Of a stretch of 64,000 nt of DNA, positions 52,416 to 61,640 are shown piece after piece. Position 1 is the first letter of the stretch. Every line of letters starts with the position of its first letter. The stretch is from contig NZ_QENY01000005.1 of the NCBI RefSeq assembly GCF_003096815.1, positions 91,696-155,695 on the forward strand, read 5' to 3'. A program made the translations under genes and the position numbers. Under the pieces are notes generated by a model, which ran no database searches, was not told the origin of the DNA, and saw only the letters and a program-made list of their open reading frames with translations. Source of the DNA: Hallella colorans (GTDB taxonomy: Bacteria > Bacteroidota > Bacteroidia > Bacteroidales > Bacteroidaceae).

Positions 52416-53867
52416 TTATATCAACAGTTCTTTTCCTTTATCGGTAAGACGATATTTCTGCCGGGGATGTTTCGGATTTTCCGGGTAAATAGGCTCTACC
52501 AAATTCTGCCTTATGGCTGGATACAGATATAGTTCTAAAAAATTACTTTTGTCCTTTAATCCTATCACACACATAATCTCTTTGGTTGAAAGTGTCTGTG
52601 TGCCGATTGCAGACAACACCTTTTCCACCTGTGGGGTAACTGTGGGGTGACTGTGGGGTAACTGTCGGGTAATTGTCGGGTCGTGCCCCACAGTTTTTCG
52701 GGTATAGCGGAAAATAACCCATACACTATTTCCATCTGTATGAAACTCCGGATCGGGAATGCCGACACGCCGGCATTCGCTTATCATAAGCCCGATGCCT
52801 CGTCCCCAGCTTTCCAGAACCTCGCTTTTATACAGAACATTCGCAATAATCAGGTTTTGAGGTTCTGAATTATGCCCGCTCAATAACTTTTCCATTGTTA
52901 TATCCGGCGGAAAAGTTCCACTGTTCTCAATCTCCACACGGTCATCATAGATGGCAATTCCTACCGAACTGCCGGGACGGTGGTATGAGCGGTGGCAAAG
53001 GGCATTTGTGCAGCATTCCCTCAATGCCTTGTAAGGAATCTCAAGCTCTTCCTCCCGATACAAGCCTTCAACTTTGCCCGAAAGGGAAAGATGCTTGAAA
53101 AAGAACGACATTGCAGTGTCCAGCAGTGTGTAGATATTGCCAGTGGTACGCTGATTGTCTATAAACTCGTCTTTTGTAGTTCCTTTGAAACGCGCCAACC
53201 GAAGCAGGCACTGGGGATAGAAGTAAAAATCACGACCGAACAAGACTGCGGAAGCATTATTCAGTTTTCCGTCATGTAACAGGTTGAATTTTTCGAGTAT
53301 GGTCGGCAAATCCTCCCTTATGGTGGCTTCGGGTAGGCGACCGCACCGGATGCCTCCACGTACCGCTCCCATAATGGCATGTTCATCAAGGTCAGTAACT
53401 TTGATGTCGGGATTCGTCATCGCCTCCCAAGCGTATTTCCCACCTCGCTGCATAAGCAGTTGGTTATATACGTCTTGCGGCATGGAGGATGTCACGCTCT
53501 CCAATCGAAGATAAGCCCGTCCCTTATAGGAGAACGGACGCATATAACGTTGGCTGTCCGCAGACAAGGCTATCACACTCTTGTCTGTATTTTGGATACT
53601 GATATACGAAACTTCGAGTGTGGCAAATGGTTCAAAACGCCGGATGGCTTCCGCAATATCACGCTTCGTCTTGTCGCTCACTTCCTGCCCGATGATCTTT
53701 CCTTTGTCGGTCACACCGAACAACACCGTGCCACCTTCGCTGTTAAGGAAAGCGCAGAGCGTTTCCATGCCGCGCTCCAACTGCCCGGTGGTTTCCTTGA
53801 ACTCCACCTGCCCGTTTTCCTTTTCGGCTATCAGTTGTTTTACTATATCGAGGTTGTCTATGTTCAT
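52416..53867 (-). CDS. AlbA_2/Schlafen-type ATP-binding protein with winged-helix tail
   Basis: 483 residues from MNIDNLDIVKQLIAEKENGQ at 53,867. The N-terminal AlbA_2 domain is marked by VEFKETTGQLERGMETLCAF, LNSEGGTVLFGVTDKGKIIG and SYKGRAYLRLESVTSSMP; a GHKL-like ATPase domain (ALRECCTNALCHRSYHRPGS, NSGTFPPDITMEKLL, ESWGRGIGLMISECRRVG) follows, and the C-terminal 80 residues are a winged-helix domain. Such proteins act as transcriptional regulators or in defence. Between the ATPase and the winged helix lie five copies of an 11 bp tandem repeat, whose unit is not a multiple of three. Confidence 0.82.
   Translation of the reverse strand: MNIDNLDIVKQLIAEKENGQVEFKETTGQLERGMETLCAFLNSEGGTVLFGVTDKGKIIGQEVSDKTKRDIAEAIRRFEPFATLEVSYISIQNTDKSVIALSADSQRYMRPFSYKGRAYLRLESVTSSMPQDVYNQLLMQRGGKYAWEAMTNPDIKVTDLDEHAIMGAVRGGIRCGRLPEATIREDLPTILEKFNLLHDGKLNNASAVLFGRDFYFYPQCLLRLARFKGTTKDEFIDNQRTTGNIYTLLDTAMSFFFKHLSLSGKVEGLYREEELEIPYKALRECCTNALCHRSYHRPGSSVGIAIYDDRVEIENSGTFPPDITMEKLLSGHNSEPQNLIIANVLYKSEVLESWGRGIGLMISECRRVGIPDPEFHTDGNSVWVIFRYTRKTVGHDPTITRQLPHSHPTVTPQVEKVLSAIGTQTLSTKEIMCVIGLKDKSNFLELYLYPAIRQNLVEPIYPENPKHPRQKYRLTDKGKELLI
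52629..52683. repeat. Five 11 bp tandem repeats inside the AlbA_2 gene
   Basis: Units on the plus strand: CTGTGGGGTAA (52,629-52,639), CTGTGGGGTGA, CTGTGGGGTAA, CTGTCGGGTAA and TTGTCGGGTCG (52,673-52,683). In the gene they encode the linker TRQLPHSHPTVTPQ. Eleven bases per unit means that gain or loss of one copy shifts the frame. Confidence 0.85.
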
Positions 53868-53889
53868 ATTCAATTCGTAACAATTGTAC

Positions 53890-54003
53890 AAAGATAGCGT
53901 TTTTCGCTGAAATTCGGGGCAATAGCGCGCCGAAAACGCCCTTTTTCGTATAGATTTTACTCAAACGGGAGAACAGCATGATACCATTCTCCCGCTTATA
54001 CCT
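53890..54003 (-). ncRNA. Structured region after rteC, possible RteR-like small RNA
   Basis: Read leftwards after the rteC stop come two hairpins: CGGGAGAA/TTCTCCCG (53,966-53,994, perfect 8 bp stem) and an imperfect GCGTTTTCGGC/GCGAAAAACGC stem (53,897-53,935). I recall a small RNA, RteR, described next to rteC in CTnDOT as a repressor of transfer genes. Position fits, but a promoter was not identified; the hairpins could simply end the rteC transcript. Confidence 0.3.
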
Positions 54004-54007
54004 GATT

Positions 54008-54610
54008 TTATCTTCTCATACGTTCCAGCTCTTCATCGCGCAGCATTCTCTCGTTCAGTTTCTCCTGCATCTTGTCGAGGAAATAGGTACGGCTTTCGTT
54101 TTTCCGACGTTTGATGTCGGTATAGAAGCGGTAGCAATCCTTCGACTCAATACCGAATATCTTGTAGAGAATCGGGGCGAGCTGTTTTAGCGGCATATTG
54201 CCGTTGTTGATACAGCCCATCTCGTCTATGCCGTAGATAAGTTCCACGAGGTCGATGGCGTTGCCCGTCCAAAGAAGGCTGGCGGTGGTTTCTGTTGCGT
54301 TGTTGGCGGATATTAGTGGTGGCACTTGGGGCGTGGCAAGGAATTTCTGCATCTTTCTTACGAAAGACAGAGCCTTGCTGACGTAGGCGGCAATCTCTCT
54401 TCTTTCTTCTGACAGATTACGCACCGGATGGTGCTGCAACTCGATTTCGATGTAGGCAAGCGCGATGACGGTAAGGTTCATGTCCATGCCGCCGTTGCAC
54501 AGTTCTATTACTTGGGTGGCGAAAGCCGTGTATGCTTTTTCCATATTGCAGTCTCCGGCTTCGTTTATCCGGCGGAAGAACTCGGTTTCCGCCAATAAAA
54601 AATAATTCAT
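54008..54610 (-). CDS. rteC: Regulator RteC
   Basis: 200 residues. Sequence features of the RteC family: a helical N-terminal domain (ATQVIELCNGGMDMNLTVIA, EIELQHHPVRNLSEERREIA), ASLLWTGNAIDLVELIYGID and the C-terminal YRFYTDIKRRKNESRTYFLD. In CTnDOT RteC is activated by RteB when tetracycline is present and in turn activates the excision operon. Here it lies downstream of the DHFR-like ORF, with 238 bp of AT-rich DNA between them that should contain its promoter; no clear sigma-54 or TAnnTTTG box was found in it. Confidence 0.88.
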   Translation of the reverse strand: MNYFLLAETEFFRRINEAGDCNMEKAYTAFATQVIELCNGGMDMNLTVIALAYIEIELQHHPVRNLSEERREIAAYVSKALSFVRKMQKFLATPQVPPLISANNATETTASLLWTGNAIDLVELIYGIDEMGCINNGNMPLKQLAPILYKIFGIESKDCYRFYTDIKRRKNESRTYFLDKMQEKLNERMLRDEELERMRR

Positions 54611-54848
54611 GTCCTGTCAATTTTGAAATTTTACACTCTGTTTTCGGTATGCGCACATGAATATAATTGGCAAAAAACGCGGCAGAAAACAAAAAATCCA
54701 ACGCTCAATTTTACAAAGTGTTGTATTTCAGTGGTATAAAATTCAATATTTTTTCACAGGGACAAATTATCTCCGACTTAAATTGTTTGTAATCAGAACA
54801 TTTATTCTATTCTTGAAAATAAAAATGTATGCTTGCCGCACATTTTGG

Positions 54849-55271
54849 CTATCTTGCTTTTTTATCAAGGATGTAGATAATGCGGCATACACCGTTGGGA
54901 AAACTTTTCAAAGAGGAAAGCGTCCAGTGTTGCTCTGGCAGAGCCGACTTAAAAAAATGTCGTCCGCTTCCGGATATGAAAGGAACGGTGTATAGTATGA
55001 TTTCATCCACAGCGTGCATACGCAGTAGTCCGTTTATATAGTCTGCCGTGTCCGGTGTGGCTTCCGCGAGGTAACGGATGTTTGTGCCGTCTTTTCTCCA
55101 TTCGTGCAGCATTGAAATGGAATAGTCTGGTGTCACGCGGTAAAGGGCGTTCTTCCTGATTTCATCAAGACCGCAACGGTCAAGGCACAAATCCTGATGT
55201 GCTTTATAATATAACTCTGAAGAAAGACATCCGTCCATCGTCAGTACGGCGAGAATCTGAACTTTACCCAT
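54849..55271 (-). CDS. DHFR/RibD C-terminal-like protein, short form
   Basis: 140 residues. MGKVQILAVLTMDGCLSSEL and DEIILYTVPFISGSGRHFFK are typical of the RibD C-terminal/dihydrofolate-reductase-like fold, but the protein is shorter than the usual 170-200 residues and the nucleotide-binding Gly motif is not convincing. It may be a remnant or a specialised form without activity. This ORF is commonly found between rteB and rteC in such elements. Its transcript has a long, strongly structured leader (55,299-55,520). Confidence 0.7.
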   Translation of the reverse strand: MGKVQILAVLTMDGCLSSELYYKAHQDLCLDRCGLDEIRKNALYRVTPDYSISMLHEWRKDGTNIRYLAEATPDTADYINGLLRMHAVDEIILYTVPFISGSGRHFFKSALPEQHWTLSSLKSFPNGVCRIIYILDKKAR

Positions 55272-55298
55272 AATCGTTACCTTTCATTAGGCAAGGGC

Positions 55299-55379
55299 AA
55301 AAAAGTAGCGTGCAATTCACACTACCTTCAAGCGATGGCTCTGGTAAAGCCTTTACGGAGAGTACGTGAATGCACGCTA
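55299..55379 (-). promoter_or_regulatory. Attenuator-like leader hairpin before the DHFR-like ORF
   Basis: On the minus strand TAGCGTGCATTCAC (55,379-55,366) can pair with GTGAATTGCACGCTA (55,320-55,306) with one bulge, and the second arm runs straight into C and TTTTTT (55,304-55,299), which is terminator-like. The loop contains a smaller GGCTTTACCAGAGCC hairpin. A TATCTTTG box at 55,521-55,528 would give a leader of about 240 nt. Confidence 0.6.
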
Positions 55380-55520
55380 TGCGTAAGCATAGCATAAGCA
55401 TCACGCAATCGTCTCCGTAGTTCCAATTTACCAGATTTTCGCTTGAAACGCCTTGCGGTCTTATCCTATATGTTGGCGGCGAAAAGCTCCTGCCAATCGC
55501 CGTTTTTCTCAAATGTTATG

Positions 55521-55528
55521 CAAAGATA
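55521..55528 (-). promoter_or_regulatory. -7 box before the structured leader
   Basis: TATCTTTG on the minus strand, 23 bp after the rteB stop, fits TAnnTTTG. No TTTG at the -33 position was seen; an activator such as RteB may be needed. Confidence 0.35.
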
Positions 55529-55550
55529 GCCAAATTCAGTGAATTACAGG

Positions 55551-56873
55551 CTATGATTGCTTGAATTTATATTTAAGTCCATACTCTTCAAGTTTGCTGT
55601 ATAGTGTTGTCCTGCCTATTCCGAGCAGTTCGGCGGCGACACTCCGGTTGCCGTTTGCCTGTTTCAACGCACGCAATATCCGCTCCTTATCCTCCGCGTC
55701 ATTGCGCAGGGCGAAGTTGACAGTAGAGGTCGGTTTCGTCACGGCAAGTTCCAGATGCTCTTTCATGACAACACCTTCCTGCGCCTGCAATACAGCACCC
55801 ATAACTTTCTGCCGAAGTTCCCGCACGTTGCCCGGCCATGCGTGTGTCAGCAACGCTTTACGTGCTTCGGAACTGAACCCGCTCACGCTACACTCCAGCT
55901 CTCTGTTTGCCATATCACGGAAGAACTCTGCCAGCGGCATGATGTCTTCCTGACAGTCACGCAACGGAGGAACGGTTATCCCGAAGTCGTGCAGGCGGTA
56001 CAGAAGATCCTGCCGAAAACGCTTTTCACTCACTGCCGCTTCCAGATCCTCGTTGGTGGCGGCGATGATGCGGACATTGAAACTCCTGTCTGCCTTGTCT
56101 CCGACCGGGCGATACCGCCTCTCCTGTATGGCGCGGAGCAACATCTGTTGGGTTTCCAACGCGAGGTTTCCTACCTCGTCCAGAAACAGCGTGCCGCCTT
56201 CCGCCTCATGGAAATATCCTTTCTTGGCACAATCTGCTCCTGTAAACGCTCCCTTGACGTGTCCGAAGAAGGCCGAGGGCGCAAGCTCTTTGGTGAGTGA
56301 ACCGCAGTCCACCGCCACGAATGGCTTGACTGCCCGCTTGCTCTTGTCGTGCAGGTGGTGGGCAATATGTTCCTTACCCGTGCCGTTCTCTCCGAATATC
56401 ATCACGCTCATATCGGTAGCGGCTACCAGCCTTATACGGTGCATGATTTTCTGAAATGCGGAACCGTCACGGGCGAACACAGGCATACGGCGTTGTCCTG
56501 CCTGACGTTCTTTCAGTATGGAACGGATCAGGGGGACAAGTTTATCCTCCACAAGCTGTTTGGGAATATAGTCTATCGAGCCGAGTTTCATGCTTTCCAC
56601 GGCGGTATTAACTTCGGCGTAGTCGGTCATAATGATGAAGGGCTGCATCTTTCCCTCCTTTCGCATCCAGCGCAAAAGGTCAATGCCGTTACCGTCAGGC
56701 AGGCGCAGGTCGGCAACCACGATGTCATTATCTGTCGCCTGTTGTAGATGTTTCTTCGCGGTTGAGAGGTGGTAAGCCTTCACGGTGCGGTAGCCCTCCC
56801 GCGCCAGCATGTTGCAGACAAACTCGCAGTACACGATATTGTCTTCTACCACAATTATTGTTGTCTTATCCAT
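55551..56873 (-). CDS. rteB: Response regulator RteB (NtrC family)
   Basis: 440 residues. A receiver domain (TIIVVEDNIVYCEFVCNMLA, IVVADLRLPDGNGIDLLRWM with the phosphorylatable Asp) is followed by a sigma-54 interaction AAA domain (MIFGENGTGKEHIAHHLHDK, GHVKGAFTGADCAKKGYFHE with the GAFTGA loop, GTLFLDEVGNLALETQQMLL) and a Fis-type helix-turn-helix (NGNRSVAAELLGIGRTTLYS). In CTnDOT it activates rteC. It overlaps rteA by 8 bp and belongs to the tetQ-rteA-rteB operon. Confidence 0.95.
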   Translation of the reverse strand: MDKTTIIVVEDNIVYCEFVCNMLAREGYRTVKAYHLSTAKKHLQQATDNDIVVADLRLPDGNGIDLLRWMRKEGKMQPFIIMTDYAEVNTAVESMKLGSIDYIPKQLVEDKLVPLIRSILKERQAGQRRMPVFARDGSAFQKIMHRIRLVAATDMSVMIFGENGTGKEHIAHHLHDKSKRAVKPFVAVDCGSLTKELAPSAFFGHVKGAFTGADCAKKGYFHEAEGGTLFLDEVGNLALETQQMLLRAIQERRYRPVGDKADRSFNVRIIAATNEDLEAAVSEKRFRQDLLYRLHDFGITVPPLRDCQEDIMPLAEFFRDMANRELECSVSGFSSEARKALLTHAWPGNVRELRQKVMGAVLQAQEGVVMKEHLELAVTKPTSTVNFALRNDAEDKERILRALKQANGNRSVAAELLGIGRTTLYSKLEEYGLKYKFKQS

Positions 56874-59184
56874 CTTCGTATTTTCTCCTTTCCTCTTCTG
56901 CCAACCGGATTATTTCCGCTCCCTTATCCAGCACGGCAGTCACGGCATGGCTTAACGCTTCACCATCCGGGAGTACATCGCCATGAAGCAATCTGTAAAG
57001 TACATTTAGCGGTTGGTCGGCACGTAGCACCTCCCACGAGCTGCGCAGGTGGTGTGTCAGGGAATCCAGCTTTTGCAGGTCTTTTTCTGTTGCCGCTTCC
57101 CGTATTGTCTGCATCTCTTTTTCAGTTTCCGTCATCAACTTTTCCAGCATAACGGCTTCATTGCCGTAAGACAGCAAAGCTGAAAAATCCGGTTTCCCGT
57201 CCGGTGTTTCTTTTATGGCACACCTGTCGGAAACCTCCATCAACTCCGATATGGAGAACGGCTTGAACAGGCATCCGGCAAAGCCTTTTGCCAATAGTTC
57301 CCCTTTGTTACAACTGCCCGAAGCGGTTGCCACAACCACCGGGATTGTTGGTGAATTGCCCACGTTGGACGAACGCAACAGTTCCAGTAATTCGAAACCG
57401 TTTATACCGGGCATATTCAAGTCTGTCAGCAACAGGCTGTATTCTTTCTGGCGTATCATTTCCATCAGTTCCGCAGCATCGGTGCAAGTGTCGCAGTGTA
57501 TTCCTTCTTGGGAGTACATCTCTTTCAGCATCAGAAGTAATACCTCATCATTGTCAATGGCGACAACATCATGGAATTTATTGTTATGATAAACAGGTGT
57601 ATTGCTTGTATATCCAAGCTGTTCTTCAGCTTCCTGCATAGAAATTTCAACTGTGAAACGACTGCCTTTCCCTTTCTTGCTGTCCAAACGGATTGTTCCG
57701 CCAAGCATCGACACAATATTACGCATTATGGCAAGCCCAAGCCCGAAACCCTCCTTTGCGGCGGCATTTGATAGACGTTCAAACGCACCGAACGCTTGTT
57801 TCTGTTCCTCTTCTGTCATGCCTGTACCTGTATCTTCAACGACCAGTGTCAGAACTCCATTATCATATTCAGTAATCAAAGAAACACCGCCTTCTTCTGT
57901 GAACTTGACTGCGTTTGACAGCAGGTTATTCCCGATTTGTATTATTCGCTCTTTGTCGGTCAATACAATGGCATCGTGTCCAGTCTTCACGGACAAGGAC
58001 AACCCTTTGTTCACTGCAACAGGAATGAACTCCGTTTCAAGTGTGTGCGTGATTGCAGAAATCCGGCAGGGTGACAGACGGGGCTGTTCCTTGCCGTTGT
58101 CCAGGCGGAAGAAGTCAAGCAAAGTGTTGAGCATATCCCGCATACGGTCGGAGGATTGCAGTATATTTCGGATATATTGCCCATTATTACCGCTATTGCA
58201 TTCTTTCCGCAAAAGTTCGGTATAGCCAGTTATTGCCGTCAGTGGTGTACGCAACTCATGGGTAATAGTATGTACCGCTTTCTTTCGGGAGGTTATGAGT
58301 ACCTCATTTTGTTGCACGGACTGTTCCAATTGCTCGATCAAATCCGTTGTCTTGCGTTTGTATCGTTTAATGTTCTTTGCATCACGGTGTATGATGATAT
58401 AGGAAATGACCAACAGCAAAAGAACAAATCCCATCAAGCCGCCTATCTGCATAAATGATTTTTTACGCATCGCTGTTATCTCGCTTTCTCTATTTTGTAA
58501 ATCAGATTGTACCTTCTTTTCGATTTGGCAAATCAATCCTTGCAGTTGTCTGTTAAGTTCTGCATTACGGGCAGCAAGACTATCGGCTTGTTCTGACAAT
58601 CGACGGCTCTGCGCTTTCTGTTCGTTGACCATGTTTCTATTGGATGAACGGAGCGTAGTCGTTGTTGTCGTTGGCTTCGTTCCCTCTTTTTTGCCAAAGA
58701 TGCCCAAGAAACCTTTTCGTTTTGGCTTTTTGGACTGTTCCTGCACACTTTTCTGCACAATAACCGGAATTTGATTGGCTATCTTCTTGTTAATAGATTG
58801 TTGTTCATCCATTAACCGGACTATCTGGAACATCTGTCGTTCCTTATCCTCTAAAAGACTGCGCACACTATCGATGCGCTCTGCTGGATAGGTGGCCTTG
58901 AAACGGCAGAGCATACTGTCCATTGCCATACGCCGTGCATGGTAATGCTCGATATCTTTATCGTTCCATTCCAGTATTGTTTCACCCAATAGAGAAAATT
59001 TTATCATTTGAATATTGATATTGTTTATTTCTTTTCGGAGCTCGTCTATTTTTTTATTGCCAAGTTCTAATGCTTCTATCTCCTGCCATTCATAGAGGCT
59101 ATTATATGCCATACATCCGATAAGAATGGAGATAAGTATATATCCCAACTGTATTGCCTTATAGAAATTTCCTGACCGCTCCAT
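56866..59184 (-). CDS. rteA: Hybrid sensor histidine kinase RteA
   Basis: 772 residues. Two membrane helices (about 11-30 and 250-272) enclose a helical sensor region with a basic stretch. Then come a HisKA domain (HTITHELRTPLTAITGYTEL), a HATPase domain (NNLLSNAVKFTEEGGVSLIT, VEDTGTGMTEEEQKQAFGAF, GFGLGLAIMRNIVSMLGG), a receiver domain (SLLLTDLNMPGINGFELLEL) and a C-terminal HPt-like module (LDSLTHHLRSSWEVLRADQP). RteA is the partner of RteB; its signal is unknown, and tetracycline acts through operon expression rather than by binding RteA. Its start shares TAATG with the tetQ stop, and its end overlaps rteB. Confidence 0.95.
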   Translation of the reverse strand: MERSGNFYKAIQLGYILISILIGCMAYNSLYEWQEIEALELGNKKIDELRKEINNINIQMIKFSLLGETILEWNDKDIEHYHARRMAMDSMLCRFKATYPAERIDSVRSLLEDKERQMFQIVRLMDEQQSINKKIANQIPVIVQKSVQEQSKKPKRKGFLGIFGKKEGTKPTTTTTTLRSSNRNMVNEQKAQSRRLSEQADSLAARNAELNRQLQGLICQIEKKVQSDLQNRESEITAMRKKSFMQIGGLMGFVLLLLVISYIIIHRDAKNIKRYKRKTTDLIEQLEQSVQQNEVLITSRKKAVHTITHELRTPLTAITGYTELLRKECNSGNNGQYIRNILQSSDRMRDMLNTLLDFFRLDNGKEQPRLSPCRISAITHTLETEFIPVAVNKGLSLSVKTGHDAIVLTDKERIIQIGNNLLSNAVKFTEEGGVSLITEYDNGVLTLVVEDTGTGMTEEEQKQAFGAFERLSNAAAKEGFGLGLAIMRNIVSMLGGTIRLDSKKGKGSRFTVEISMQEAEEQLGYTSNTPVYHNNKFHDVVAIDNDEVLLLMLKEMYSQEGIHCDTCTDAAELMEMIRQKEYSLLLTDLNMPGINGFELLELLRSSNVGNSPTIPVVVATASGSCNKGELLAKGFAGCLFKPFSISELMEVSDRCAIKETPDGKPDFSALLSYGNEAVMLEKLMTETEKEMQTIREAATEKDLQKLDSLTHHLRSSWEVLRADQPLNVLYRLLHGDVLPDGEALSHAVTAVLDKGAEIIRLAEEERRKYEDG

Positions 59185-61109
59185 TATTTTGATGACATTG
59201 ATTTTTGGAACATGAATAAAAGTTTATCTTTTTCGTTCATGCGGATATTATCAGAATAATCGCCTTTTGTTATTTGATACCCGCATGGCTTGACCATAAA
59301 AACGCCTAAACCCTTAGTGTATGAACTTACTTCTGAGGCGTAGTCTTTACTTGTATTTAATGGAACTTTCCCTTTAATATGACACCACTCATTATTGCAA
59401 CTGATGTCTTCAATCTCAGACATCATTTTTTGCAAATCTGTAATAGCTTTGGAACTTGCCGCTTGGGGTATCTGCAACTCAAAATAGAGCATCGGTTCGA
59501 GAATGTCCACACCTGACTGTTGCAAGGCCAGCCTGAAGACATAAGGGGTCAGCTGTCTGAAATCAGCAGGTGTACTTACCGGGCTATAATACTCGGCTTG
59601 AGTAAAAGTTACTTTCAGATCAGTCACTTCCCATCCATGTAAACCAGATTGGCAAGACATACGAATCCCTTCAAAAACGGCATTTTGAAAAGAATGGTTC
59701 AGATAACCATAGGAGATGTCACTTTCGATTTGCAACCCTGTCCCTAACGGCAAGGGTTCAAGCGTCAGCCCTATTGTGGCCCAGTAAGGGTTGGGTGGCA
59801 CTTCGATCTGAATAATCTTATTGACCTTTTTTACAGGTCGTTCTTTGTAGATAGTCTTGATCTCATCAAAATGGACCTTTACGGAAAATCGTTCTTCCAG
59901 CAATGTCTGTATGATTTCCTTTTGTGTCAAACCATATAACGAGATTTCCAATTCATCACTATATGAGTTTATGGAAAAGGACAAAGACGGGTCTTCAATC
60001 CACAATGTATTCAGAGCGGATATCACCTTGCTTCTCTCTTCGGACCTGTCTGGCCGGACGGAGGATTTGAGAGCGGGATGCTGATGAGATAACCCTTGAA
60101 TCAAACAAGGTTTAGTACCTAAATAATCTCCGATTCGAAAATCTTCCATATCTTCTACAATCGCGATATCATTGGCCCCCACTTCATCAACATTTATCTC
60201 TCTGCCCTGATAAATAGTCTTTAGATTTTTAATCTTGATGAATTTTTCCGAATCGTTGATTCTTACAATGTCTCGAAGTCTCAGACTTCCGTCAATTATT
60301 TTTAGAAAACTTCTTTTATGTCCTTTGGGGTCATGCTCTATCTTATAGAGATAAGCTGAAAGTCTGTTTGAGACTGATTCTGGAGGAAGTATAAAAGAAG
60401 AGATGGCGTCCAACAACTCATTGATACCGATATTGAACATTGCTGATCCATGTAGTACCGGATAGACTTTGGCTTTTGCCACAAGATCGATTATCGTATT
60501 CCAATAATCAGCCGGTGAAATTTCGCTATCCGCCAAATATCGTTCTAATATATTGTCGTCATGGTTGCATACAAATTCTTTGTATTCTTCCTTTATATAT
60601 GTTTGGGAGCAAATCGGATAAACCAATCCATCGACAACAGTTTGCATAAACAGGACATCTTGAGACAGATTTGTTTTTATATCCAGATACAAACGCTCTA
60701 AATTCACACCGTCACGGTCAATTTTATTGATAAATATAATTGTCGGGATTTGCAGTTTTTGTAAAGTATTGAACAGCAACTTTGTTTGCGCTTGTATGCC
60801 TTCCTTTGCGGATAAGATGAGGACTGCTCCATCAAGCATTTTGAATGTCCGCTCCACTTCCGCAATAAAATCCATGTGTCCCGGAGTGTCAATGATATTG
60901 CATTTCACTCCATTCCAGATAATAGATGTCGTAGAAGCCCGAACAGTAATTCCTCTACGTTTCTCTATATCCATAGAGTCTGTTATGGTGTCACCATTAT
61001 CCACACGGCCGCACTTTTCCGTTGCTCCACTGGCAAACAGCAGATTCTCGGTTACGGAAGTTTTTCCTGCATCAATGTGAGCAAGAATTCCTAAATTTAT
61101 AATATTCAT
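59184..61109 (-). CDS. tetQ: Tetracycline resistance ribosomal protection protein TetQ
   Basis: 641 residues from [20 protein letters not shown] at 61,109; a GTG at 61,157 would give the 657-residue form. It is an elongation-factor-like GTPase that removes tetracycline from the ribosome. The GTP motifs are [45 protein letters not shown] and FINKIDRDG; domain IV/V motifs such as [20 protein letters not shown] are intact, so it should be functional. It is the first gene of the tetQ-rteA-rteB operon. A four-codon leader ORF lies at 61,130-61,144. Confidence 0.97.
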   Translation of the reverse strand: MNIINLGILAHIDAGKTSVTENLLFASGATEKCGRVDNGDTITDSMDIEKRRGITVRASTTSIIWNGVKCNIIDTPGHMDFIAEVERTFKMLDGAVLILSAKEGIQAQTKLLFNTLQKLQIPTIIFINKIDRDGVNLERLYLDIKTNLSQDVLFMQTVVDGLVYPICSQTYIKEEYKEFVCNHDDNILERYLADSEISPADYWNTIIDLVAKAKVYPVLHGSAMFNIGINELLDAISSFILPPESVSNRLSAYLYKIEHDPKGHKRSFLKIIDGSLRLRDIVRINDSEKFIKIKNLKTIYQGREINVDEVGANDIAIVEDMEDFRIGDYLGTKPCLIQGLSHQHPALKSSVRPDRSEERSKVISALNTLWIEDPSLSFSINSYSDELEISLYGLTQKEIIQTLLEERFSVKVHFDEIKTIYKERPVKKVNKIIQIEVPPNPYWATIGLTLEPLPLGTGLQIESDISYGYLNHSFQNAVFEGIRMSCQSGLHGWEVTDLKVTFTQAEYYSPVSTPADFRQLTPYVFRLALQQSGVDILEPMLYFELQIPQAASSKAITDLQKMMSEIEDISCNNEWCHIKGKVPLNTSKDYASEVSSYTKGLGVFMVKPCGYQITKGDYSDNIRMNEKDKLLFMFQKSMSSK

Positions 61110-61129
61110 TTGGATTAAGCAATAATATA

Positions 61130-61173
61130 CTACAATAGATGCATTGTCGAAACGCACCTTTTAATACCTCCTC
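61130..61173 (-). promoter_or_regulatory. tetQ leader peptide and ribosome-binding site
   Basis: On the minus strand a strong purine-rich site GAGGAGG (61,167-61,173) is followed by GTG (61,157) at good spacing and by the mini-ORF ATG-CAT-CTA-TTG-TAG (61,144-61,130). CTnDOT tetQ is known to be controlled by translational attenuation with a very short leader peptide, so this mini-ORF is the likely control element. Confidence 0.6.
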
Positions 61174-61243
61174 GTAGCATGTGAGAACTACAGGATTACT
61201 AACTCGTATTAATATGTATATTATTACTGCCGCATAACGATTA

Positions 61244-61274
61244 CAAAATTACACAAAAAAATATATCTAACAAA
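61244..61274 (-). promoter_or_regulatory. Promoter of the tetQ-rteA-rteB operon
   Basis: TTTG (61,271-61,274), a 19 bp spacer and TAATTTTG (61,244-61,251) on the minus strand fit the Bacteroidetes consensus perfectly. The transcript would have a leader of about 130 nt before the internal ATG. The AT-rich 61,280-61,640 stretch upstream shows no credible gene. Confidence 0.8.
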
Positions 61275-61640
61275 AGTGGGAGGATTTTTTAACTTTTTAC
61301 CATAGACATTTTATTAGGGAAGCGTAGGTTCAACTGGTAAGTACAAATAAGTAGAAATGTTTGAACAACAACGTTTTAGGAAGTTGAAAAAAATCAAGTT
61401 TCTCTCTCGGTATAACGTTTATTTTGGCCAATATCTTCTTTAGTTTGGCATTTGAGTATTTCCCATTCGTGTTCTATTTAGCTCCTTATTATGAGTATGT
61501 AGCAAGTTGCTTATCAAATTCAGCCTCTTTGAGGGTCAAATATGGTTTTGCAAATGGTGACTGACAAGACATAAACAAGGTCAGCAGGATTTTTTACATA
61601 AATGGACATGAATGTATATAACCTAAAATAAGAATAAATT

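Noticed and set aside
53966..53994. Hairpin after rteC as a simple strong terminator
   Set aside because: The stem is good but no T-run follows on either strand, so I kept it only as part of a possible RNA element.
55264..55512. 82-codon frame before the DHFR-like ORF
   Set aside because: It lies exactly over the structured leader and its product has no ordered features; the hairpin explains the region better.
61280..61640. Weak protein-like stretch on the minus strand upstream of the tetQ promoter
   Set aside because: It is interrupted by several stops and no family could be recognised; AT-rich chance reading is more likely.
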